23,125 bases of DNA, taken from IMG/VR virus record IMGVR_UViG_3300009181_004558, positions 1-23,125 of that record; one strand, 5' to 3'. A model generated the notes under the pieces. That model had not been told where the DNA came from and searched no databases. It saw only the letters and a program-made list of their open reading frames with translations. Position numbers and translations under genes: made by a program. This document shows, in pieces, positions 6,175 to 10,375 of this stretch (position 1 is its first letter; every line of letters begins with the position of its first letter). Origin of the DNA: a virus.

Positions 6175-6250
6175 ATCAGACATTGCAACAGCTATGTCTA
6201 AAACCAGACCAGGATCGTCTAATTACCCATTAGGCGGTCCTGGTCTTTTT
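6175..6250 (+). ncRNA. short structured RNA (about 75 nt) between promoter and terminator
   Basis: The predicted RNA has hairpin AGACAT-loop-ATGTCT (6178-6183 with 6194-6199; loop TGCAACAGCT) followed by a strong terminator hairpin. It contains no ORF. Either a free small RNA or an attenuator leader of the genes starting at 6270. Confidence 0.6.
6206..6250 (+). terminator. strong intrinsic terminator upstream of the 6270 gene
   Basis: AGACCAGGATCG (6206-6217) pairs with CGGTCCTGGTCT (6235-6246) over 12 bp with one G-U, extended by an inner CTAAT/ATTAG stem (6219-6223 with 6229-6233), and is followed by TTTTT (6246-6250). The ribosome binding site AAGGAG of the next gene begins about 10 nt later. 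Confidence 0.85.
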
Positions 6251-6269
6251 ATGTCAGGAAGGAGTTCCA

Positions 6270-6509
6270 ATGGATTTACGAATACAGTTAGAGCTAGTAG
6301 AACGGAGTGAAACGCTAAAACTACAAATGGCCCGCACTTTGGCTGTTCTAGAAAAAACGTCATCTCTTGTAAAAGAGCGCCTAGATTTCTTTAGGGAAAA
6401 AGATGACGAAGAGGTTACGATGGCCAAGATTTGGGATTACGAAAATGGAATCCTTACTCCTGGCGATCCAGATTACGATGAGGAGTTTGCATCATGGCTG
6501 TATCAGTAG
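6270..6509 (+). CDS. hypothetical protein (79 aa), coiled-coil-like
   Basis: Residues 1-45 have a heptad-like leucine pattern (LRIQLELVERSETLKLQMAR) predicting a helical hairpin or coiled coil. The C-terminal part is acidic and ends in DPDYDEEFASWLYQ. No known family. The start has GGAAGGAG upstream. The gene overlaps the next by 16 nt, and the next gene's ribosome binding site (GAGGAG) lies in its coding end. It is the first gene after the terminator at 6206-6250, so its expression depends on read-through. Confidence 0.85.
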   Translation: MDLRIQLELVERSETLKLQMARTLAVLEKTSSLVKERLDFFREKDDEEVTMAKIWDYENGILTPGDPDYDEEFASWLYQ

Positions 6510-6955
6510 AGCGCAGAAAATTCATCGATGCTGCTATCAAAAAGCTATCTGAAGATATTTACAGAGAGATGTATTCAGATAGTCTAAAAGACTGCTACAC
6601 AGGAGTGCATCTATCAACCGAAGTGATACTGCACGTAGCTGAATACGAATTAGACTACTTGGCTAATTCATCCCCTAGGTATTACGCAAATACCGAAAGG
6701 CTGCTCAAAGAAAAGTCGCTTGATTACATCTTGGACGCTATAACACCTCGCGTATTAAGCAGTAATGTTCTGCATTTGGAGATAGAAATACTCAGAATGT
6801 TTGAAGAAGACTGCGGAGGTTGCGATACATGTGTAGATGACATTGTTATTGCAAGAAAAGAAGCGTACCTAGACATGAGCGACGAAATGAAAGCAAGGAG
6901 GCTACAAACAGTTCAAGAAAGCGAAAACCACCAATTAACACTACAAGGAGTATGA
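6494..6955 (+). CDS. hypothetical protein (153 aa) with C-x2-C-x2-C cluster
   Basis: I do not recognise this protein. It is predicted mostly helical with Tyr-rich segments (YREMYSD, YELDYLANSSPRYYAN). Near residues 107-113 it has a CGGCDTC cluster (C107, C110, C113), and a fourth cysteine lies at C34. The cluster could bind a metal, though only three closely spaced ligands are visible. The C-terminus is a charged helix. The start ATG follows GAGGAGTTTGCATC and overlaps the 6270 gene. It is cotranscribed with the 245-residue gene that starts just after its stop. Confidence 0.85.
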   Translation: MAVSVERRKFIDAAIKKLSEDIYREMYSDSLKDCYTGVHLSTEVILHVAEYELDYLANSSPRYYANTERLLKEKSLDYILDAITPRVLSSNVLHLEIEILRMFEEDCGGCDTCVDDIVIARKEAYLDMSDEMKARRLQTVQESENHQLTLQGV

Positions 6956-6956
6956 A

Positions 6957-7694
6957 ATGAAAGAACTGATCATCAAAGAGAAAATTAACGATGTATTTGT
7001 AGATATCGCTAAGGATAAGTTGCACCTGAATCTCCCGCTGATAGTTGTCAGTATGCACGGTCAAGTCATGCCTTATATGACTAGATTGCAAGATGCTAGA
7101 GACGAACTGCCTAGCGAGTTTATGATCCCGGCCATTAAGGGAGCGTTAGGCATATTCATCAAGGAGTCTGGTACTTCACTGGACGACATTGATTTCATCG
7201 CTATTGGCAGGAATACCTTCCGCGAGGGAGACACCTTTGGCGATGAGTTGCAAGCAAAGTTCGAAGAAGGAGACCGAAACGTATGCGAATCCATCGTTTG
7301 CGAGGTTTACAACAGGAATTCCAAGCCTGTCTTTTATTCTTCGGACATTCGTAGTACAATTACTGGAGAGGTTGAGATTGACCCTGAGCGCGAGCGTAAA
7401 GCCTCAGCGTTTGATCTCAGCTTTGACGTCCTAGTTTCAGTGCTTAATCTCAAAGATGTTAGAGATTTGCACGGTGAACTATGCATGAACAGGGAAATGT
7501 TGCTGGGAATTATGATGTATCAGCACACCCAAGAGTCAATTAATCCAATGATTTTGGATCTGATTGACAGCAAAGATGGCATGGATATACCCGAAGAAAT
7601 CATTTCTAAGGAAGATTTAGCCGAGTTACGCAATGAATTACGGTTAAAAAGTATGTCTATGAAGGATATTTTCCGGTTAGAACTTGACAAGTAG
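6957..7694 (+). CDS. hypothetical protein (245 aa)
   Basis: I do not recognise this protein. It is a soluble, acidic, mixed alpha/beta protein with strands such as LPLIVVSMHGQVMPY (26-40) and IDFIAIGRN, and a helical C-terminal third rich in Met and Leu. No nucleotide-binding loop, metal cluster or transmembrane segment is visible. AAGGAG lies 7 nt before the ATG. It is the last gene of the sub-operon 6270-7694, and its final codons contain the TTGACA box of the next promoter. The AT-rich codon choice matches the genes on its left but differs from the C/G-ending genes after 8938. Confidence 0.87.
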   Translation: MKELIIKEKINDVFVDIAKDKLHLNLPLIVVSMHGQVMPYMTRLQDARDELPSEFMIPAIKGALGIFIKESGTSLDDIDFIAIGRNTFREGDTFGDELQAKFEEGDRNVCESIVCEVYNRNSKPVFYSSDIRSTITGEVEIDPERERKASAFDLSFDVLVSVLNLKDVRDLHGELCMNREMLLGIMMYQHTQESINPMILDLIDSKDGMDIPEEIISKEDLAELRNELRLKSMSMKDIFRLELDK

Positions 7695-7712
7695 TTCCCA
7701 ATCCGGTATATT
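7684..7712 (+). promoter_or_regulatory. strong promoter overlapping the end of the 6957 gene
   Basis: Perfect TTGACA (7684-7689), 17-bp spacer, TATATT (7707-7712). The TAG stop (7692-7694) lies within the spacer. Transcription should start near 7719. Confidence 0.75.
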
Positions 7713-7718
7713 TATCAC

Positions 7719-7876
7719 CAAGCGAGGGAACTCGCACACGGTTAGTGAAGCTTCTGGTAAGCACGTAGCTAACACGTTTCAACCGAAATACGGTCAGAAG
7801 GCCCGGTCGCCGGGAGACACTTCCGAACTAGGTTGATTTAAAGCAGGCTCCAGAGAACAGTTCTGGGGCCTTTTTT
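7719..7876 (+). ncRNA. structured non-coding RNA of about 158 nt
   Basis: The stretch from a strong promoter to a strong terminator has no ORF but many helices. These are GCGAG-GGAA-CTCGC (7722-7735), a 5-bp stem capped by a GNRA tetraloop; GTTAG/CTAAC (7741-7745 with 7769-7773); an enclosing CAACC/GGTTG pair (7780-7784 with 7831-7835); and within it GAAG(g)CCCGG-tcg-CCGGG(agaca)CTTC (7797-7823). The intrinsic terminator hairpin follows. I do not recognise a known RNA family. It could act in trans as a small RNA or in cis as an attenuator for the 7901 gene. Confidence 0.65.
7846..7876 (+). terminator. strong intrinsic terminator upstream of the 7901 gene
   Basis: GGCTCCAGA (7846-7854) pairs with TCTGGGGCC (7862-7870) with one G-U, loop GAACAGT, followed by TTTTTT (7871-7876). 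The next ribosome binding site, AAGGAG, starts about 12 nt later. Confidence 0.88.
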
Positions 7877-7900
7877 GTTGCCCAAAATAAGGAGATAGCA

Positions 7901-8257
7901 ATGTCAGAAGATATCCAAGTACCAACAAGCGTCTTGACGCTAAGAGATCTAGCGAGCCTGTGTGACTCGCTGATTAAGAGTGGAGCCAACCCAGACAATC
8001 CAGTCTTGGTTTACTCAGATCCAGAAGGAAACAGCCTGAACACGCTCTGCAACAACGTCACCTTAGCCAAGCTGGACTTTGAGAACGAGTGGCTGCCAAC
8101 GGCCAGGGATATCCCAGTAGTCACTGACGAGGCTGTTGAGCATGTTATGTCCCTTTCTGACACACACATCGTAATAGGCGCGTTTCAAGAGTTCTCTTGG
8201 GACGAGAGCGAATACGAGTCAGTTTGGGATCAGCCAGTAGATGTTGAGGTCGTCTAA
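7901..8257 (+). CDS. hypothetical acidic protein (118 aa)
   Basis: The sequence has the pattern of a recurrent small phage protein: a helix TLRDLASLCDSLIKSG (13-28), then PDNPVLVYSDPEGNSLNTL (31-49), in which a strand is followed by a D-x-EGN turn, and a strongly acidic C-terminus (WDESEYESVWDQPVDVEVV). I know no assigned function for such proteins. AAGGAG precedes the ATG at good spacing. The stop overlaps the next start in TAATG, coupling it to the MGLDMYL protein. Expression depends on passing the terminator at 7846-7876. Confidence 0.87.
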   Translation: MSEDIQVPTSVLTLRDLASLCDSLIKSGANPDNPVLVYSDPEGNSLNTLCNNVTLAKLDFENEWLPTARDIPVVTDEAVEHVMSLSDTHIVIGAFQEFSWDESEYESVWDQPVDVEVV

Positions 8258-8739
8258 TGGGCCTTGATATGTACCTAGACCGCGTGACCATGTTCTACGA
8301 CACCTCTAACGAAGATGCTAGAGATGCCGCTGTGATGCCCGTTAACATCAAGAATGATCGGGTTAAGAGCATCACTGAGAGCATGATCTACTGGCGAAAA
8401 GCAAACCAGATTCACAGATGGTTCGTTAATAACGTCCAGAATGGTGAGGATAACTGTGGCACGTATCTCGTAAATAGAGACGATATAAGTTCCCTTTTAT
8501 CCGTAGTTACAGTCATACTGGACGCTAAAGACAAAAGCTTAACGTTAGGCGCTGAAAGGGCTTTGACCTTACTGCCGCCTGCGTCTGGCCTCTTCTTTGG
8601 CTCAGCGGACTTAGACGAACGCTACTGGAGTGTCCTAGATAGAACAAAGAAGGAACTCGAGGATCTGCTGGCCGAAATGGACCCAACAGCCCCCAAGGGT
8701 AACTTCTACCAGCACTACACATACGCCTCTAGTTGGTAG
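8257..8739 (+). CDS. conserved phage protein of the MGLDMYL family, function unknown
   Basis: This 160-residue protein shows the hallmarks of a widespread phage/prophage family: the N-terminus MGLDMYLDR, the block YWRKANQIHRWFVNNVQ (45-61), NCGTYLV (67-73), then LLPPASGLFFGS, a helical LDRTKKELEDLL stretch and an aromatic C-terminus ending YASSW. No biochemical role is established for the family to my knowledge. There are no membrane segments or classic catalytic motifs, but the invariant Trp/His/Asn block suggests a binding site. The start ATG overlaps the preceding stop by 1 nt. The next promoter starts immediately after its TAG stop (8737-8739). Confidence 0.9.
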   Translation: MGLDMYLDRVTMFYDTSNEDARDAAVMPVNIKNDRVKSITESMIYWRKANQIHRWFVNNVQNGEDNCGTYLVNRDDISSLLSVVTVILDAKDKSLTLGAERALTLLPPASGLFFGSADLDERYWSVLDRTKKELEDLLAEMDPTAPKGNFYQHYTYASSW

Positions 8740-8768
8740 TTGCACTAGCCAGCAAAAGGTGCTATAAT
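8740..8768 (+). promoter_or_regulatory. near-consensus promoter directly after the 8257 gene
   Basis: TTGCAC (8740-8745), 17-bp spacer, perfect TATAAT (8763-8768). The -35 box begins right after the stop codon. Transcription should start near 8775. Confidence 0.78.
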
Positions 8769-8774
8769 TTAGCC

Positions 8775-8917
8775 ATAGCGCGGTAGCCATGTCCGAATAC
8801 AGGCCTCGCGTGACCCAAAAACTCCCTTTGTACGCATCCCCCGTCGTACATTGGGACCCGCTAAGCGGGAGTCTTAGGCGCATCCCCCGTCGTCTTTGAC
8901 TCCCGCTTAGTGCTTTT
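8775..8917 (+). ncRNA. structured RNA with two C-rich presentation loops
   Basis: Helices: CCCAA/TTGGG (8814-8818 with 8851-8855) encloses hairpin TGTACG-CATCCCCCGT-CGTACA (8829-8850). Then a perfect 13-bp stem CTAAGCGGGAGTC/GACTCCCGCTTAG (8861-8873 with 8898-8910) encloses, across a symmetric TT/TT internal loop, a second hairpin AGGCG-CATCCCCCGT-CGTCT (8876-8895). The same 10-nt C-rich loop is thus shown twice on unlike stems. The tail TGCTTTTCC could be a weak terminator. The RNA lies between a near-consensus promoter and the 47-residue gene at 8938. It could be a small RNA, a protein-binding leader, or an RNase III-type processing site. Confidence 0.65.
8833..8893 (+). repeat. 15-nt direct repeat forming two hairpin loops
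   Basis: CGCATCCCCCGTCGT occurs at 8833-8847 and 8879-8893, 46 nt apart. Each copy supplies the loop and inner base pairs of its own hairpin, while the outer stem bases differ between copies. Confidence 0.8.
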
Positions 8918-8937
8918 CCAACCCAAAAGGAGAGCAA

Positions 8938-9081
8938 ATGGAGAACTACATCAAGATATGCGGGTGGTGCGATAAATTCCTACCAATCTACGATAACGAC
9001 ATGTGCGTAGATTGCTACGAAGAAGGCGTTGAAGAAGATGACGCTGATCCTGTTGCTACTGACGACGAAGGCTATTCCTAA
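8938..9081 (+). CDS. small zinc-ribbon-like protein (47 aa) with acidic tail
   Basis: A 47-residue protein with two CxxC knuckles, C8-x2-C11 (CGWC) and C23-x2-C26 (CVDC), spaced as in a minimal zinc ribbon. An acidic tail from residue 28 to the end (GVEEDDADPVATDDEGYS) follows. Such small ribbons often bind nucleic acids or host polymerase, but the acidic tail argues against simple DNA binding; no partner can be named. AAAGGAG lies 8 nt upstream of the ATG. It is the first gene downstream of the structured RNA at 8775-8917 and begins the group of genes with strong ribosome binding sites that leads to the AAA+ ATPase. Confidence 0.82.
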   Translation: MENYIKICGWCDKFLPIYDNDMCVDCYEEGVEEDDADPVATDDEGYS

Positions 9082-9099
9082 GTTGTAGCAAATTTCACC

Positions 9100-9134
9100 T
9101 CCTGAGTACGAGGCTAAAAGGCTCGTTTCCACAA
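9100..9134 (+). repeat. 35-nt leader repeat, copy 1
   Basis: This 35-nt stretch, beginning TCCTGAGTACGAGG and ending GTTTCCACAA, is 31/35 identical to 9637-9671. All four differences are transitions. Its core CGAG-GCTAAAAGG-CTCG can fold as a small hairpin. It lies about 20 nt before the 9156 start. Confidence 0.8.
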
Positions 9135-9155
9135 CCCAACACAAAGGAGAAAGAG

Positions 9156-9308
9156 ATGAACCAGCAACAAATAGATCTAGCTCGTGCGCAGATCAACGCG
9201 AACGAGGCCAAGCTCAACCTGGCTATTGCCAAGGTTTTCACCAAGCGAGCCGAGTCACTGACATCCAAGGCACAGACTCGGATTGACTCTGCAAAGCAAG
9301 ACAAGTAA
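9156..9308 (+). CDS. small helical protein (50 aa), function unknown
   Basis: A 50-residue, probably single-helix protein rich in Ala, Gln, Lys and Asn (MNQQQIDLARAQINANEAKL...), with no cysteine, no membrane segment and no aromatic residue except one Phe. The heptad-like spacing of Leu, Ile and Ala suggests a coiled coil or a bundle-forming peptide. AAAGGAG lies 8 nt upstream of the ATG. Codons end mostly in C or G, like the following genes. A promoter (9283-9311) lies over its last codons. No function is recognisable; small highly expressed helical proteins of phages are often host-takeover factors, which is only a guess. Confidence 0.78.
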   Translation: MNQQQIDLARAQINANEAKLNLAIAKVFTKRAESLTSKAQTRIDSAKQDK

Positions 9309-9311
9309 CAT
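9283..9311 (+). promoter_or_regulatory. promoter overlapping the stop codon of the 9156 gene
   Basis: TTGACT (9283-9288), 17-bp spacer, TAACAT (9306-9311), whose first three bases are the gene's TAA stop. Transcription would start near 9318, at the base of the first leader hairpin. Confidence 0.6.
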
Positions 9312-9316
9312 CAAAT

Positions 9317-9424
9317 TTCTTACCGCCCACGAGTCGGTAAGAACGGGTTAGCTTTACTTGCGTTTGACTAACCCACCCCTAAGCGGGAGTTGTCACCATA
9401 CAAGTGGTGATGGCTCCCGCTTAG
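9317..9424 (+). ncRNA. leader with three consecutive perfect hairpins
   Basis: Hairpin 1: TTCTTACCG/CGGTAAGAA, 9 bp (9317-9325 with 9335-9343). Hairpin 2: GGGTTAG/CTAACCC, 7 bp (9345-9351 with 9368-9374). Hairpin 3: CTAAGCGGGAG/CTCCCGCTTAG, 11 bp (9379-9389 with 9414-9424), capped across a TTG/TGG internal loop by TCACCA-TACAAG-TGGTGA (9393-9410). The lower stem of hairpin 3 is identical to that at 8861-8910. It is followed by TCATTT, a poor terminator, and then the gene at 9458. Confidence 0.7.
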
Positions 9425-9457
9425 TCATTTCATCAACCAAACAAGAAGGAGATAGAC

Positions 9458-9625
9458 ATGTTAGCAAGCAAAGCTGGAGTGTTCGTTGCAAAGACCGCAG
9501 TTCTCGTAGTTGGAGGACTTGCTCTTCACGGTGTCCGCAAGGGTACCGAGCTCATTTATGGTCGCATCTTTGATGAAGTTGACCATAAGGCTATTGAGGC
9601 ATCCCTCAACAGCGCCAAGAAGTAA
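9458..9625 (+). CDS. small single-pass membrane protein (55 aa)
   Basis: A 55-residue protein with one hydrophobic segment, about residues 7-25 (GVFVAKTAVLVVGGLALHGV), followed by a positively charged RKG and an amphipathic C-terminal region (IYGRIFDEVDHKAIEASL). No signal peptidase site or cysteine. By the positive-inside rule the C-terminus is probably cytoplasmic, although a lysine precedes the segment as well. AGAAGGAG lies 8 nt upstream of the ATG. It follows the three-hairpin leader and precedes a second small membrane protein at 9694. Lysis (holin-like) or membrane-anchoring roles are both possible; a single segment and an early-gene setting make a holin uncertain. Confidence 0.78.
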   Translation: MLASKAGVFVAKTAVLVVGGLALHGVRKGTELIYGRIFDEVDHKAIEASLNSAKK

Positions 9626-9636
9626 CCAGCAACACT

Positions 9637-9671
9637 TCCTGAGCATGAGGTTAAAAGGCTCGCTTCCACAA
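9637..9671 (+). repeat. 35-nt leader repeat, copy 2
   Basis: Second copy of the repeat at 9100-9134, beginning TCCTGAGCATGAGG and ending GCTTCCACAA. The core hairpin keeps pairing (TGAG with CTCG, one C-G changed to U-G). It lies about 22 nt before the 9694 start. Confidence 0.8.
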
Positions 9672-9693
9672 AACAACCATCAAGGAGAACAAG

Positions 9694-10053
9694 ATGTCCA
9701 AGCAAGAAAGCACCACATCACGTTTGTCCAGCGTTGCCAAAGTCACCGCAATCGGTGCGCTCACGGCAGTTGGAGCCATCATCGCAGCCGCTCAGGCAGC
9801 ATCGCTTGAAGCAGTTGAGAACTCAAAGGTTGACCCACGCATCCAGCTGGCAACCAAAGTCGGAACGCTTCAGGGCAAGCAGCTCCACCAGATTGCCCGC
9901 TTTGTTCACGACAACACACAGGGCGGTCGCTTCATCAGCTCGTCGTACTACAAGGGCGATGAGGATGACTACCGCAACAAGGTGCTCAACGCGCTAACCA
10001 AGTGCGATGACGCATTTGTTAATCGCCTCGCTATCTACATGGCGGCGATGTAA
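9694..10053 (+). CDS. membrane-anchored small protein (119 aa), function unknown
   Basis: After a polar 15-residue N-terminus there is an Ala-rich hydrophobic segment at about 17-37 (VTAIGALTAVGAIIAAAQAA), then a soluble domain. The domain contains VDPRIQLATKVG (46-57), a helix LQGKQLHQIARFVHD and a polar stretch RFISSSYYKGDEDDYRNK (79-96), and ends in NRLAIYMAAM. The hydrophobic segment may be a signal-anchor or a glycine/alanine-rich membrane helix. AAGGAG lies 6-10 nt before the ATG. It is directly downstream of another small membrane protein and upstream of the AAA+ ATPase gene pair, separated from them only by an 11-bp hairpin. I do not recognise the family. Confidence 0.87.
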   Translation: MSKQESTTSRLSSVAKVTAIGALTAVGAIIAAAQAASLEAVENSKVDPRIQLATKVGTLQGKQLHQIARFVHDNTQGGRFISSSYYKGDEDDYRNKVLNALTKCDDAFVNRLAIYMAAM

Positions 10054-10065
10054 CACCCACAGTCC

Positions 10066-10108
10066 GGGGAAGGTCCTGTTTTCTGGGATGAGCAACGGGA
10101 CCTTCCCC
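10066..10108 (+). terminator. 11-bp hairpin between the 9694 and 10143 genes
   Basis: GGGGAAGGTCC (10066-10076) pairs perfectly with GGACCTTCCCC (10098-10108). The downstream tail TCTTCCAAAA is only weakly U-rich, so it may be a partial terminator, an RNase processing site or a stabilising structure rather than a full stop. Confidence 0.5.
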
Positions 10109-10142
10109 TCTTCCAAAACCAACCAAGAAAGAAGGAAGAAGC

Positions 10143-10364
10143 ATGGCAACACAGCGCATCACAATTGATGTCGGACAGCACTTCAAGTCCGAGGATCTGC
10201 AAAGCATCAATGAGGATATCTACTCATACATCTGGGGATTTATCCAGAACAAGTACGACGCTTCAGACGACCGAAGCGAAGTCACTGTAGGACAGCACCA
10301 GCACGACGCAACGGATGGCGCCTGCCCCCGATGTGTGCAACTAGCAACCGACGACAAAAACTAA
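10143..10364 (+). CDS. small protein (73 aa) with CxxC and HxH
   Basis: A 73-residue protein with a strand-like N-terminus (QRITIDVGQHF), a helix SEDLQSINEDIYSYIWGFI (16-34) and a C-terminal HQHD...CPRC pattern (H52, H54, C61, C64) that could hold one zinc ion. Good ribosome binding site (AAGAAGGAAG). Its stop lies 11 nt before the ATG of the AAA+ ATPase, so the two are clearly cotranscribed and may be adaptor and motor. No family recognised. Confidence 0.85.
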   Translation: MATQRITIDVGQHFKSEDLQSINEDIYSYIWGFIQNKYDASDDRSEVTVGQHQHDATDGACPRCVQLATDDKN

Positions 10365-10375
10365 AGGAGAGCAAG

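Noticed and set aside
8829-9424. CRISPR array or transposon ends
   Set aside because: The 15-nt repeat occurs only twice, its spacing is not regular with spacers, and it forms RNA hairpins. No cas gene, transposase or target-site duplication is present.
9458-9625. Holin
   Set aside because: A single hydrophobic segment and small size would fit, but no endolysin is nearby and the gene sits in an early-type block, so the specific call is not supported.
10331-10375. Longer N-terminus for the AAA+ ATPase
   Set aside because: The 15 extra codons overlap the 73-residue gene and have no ribosome binding site; ATG at 10376 has AAAGGAGAGCAAG.
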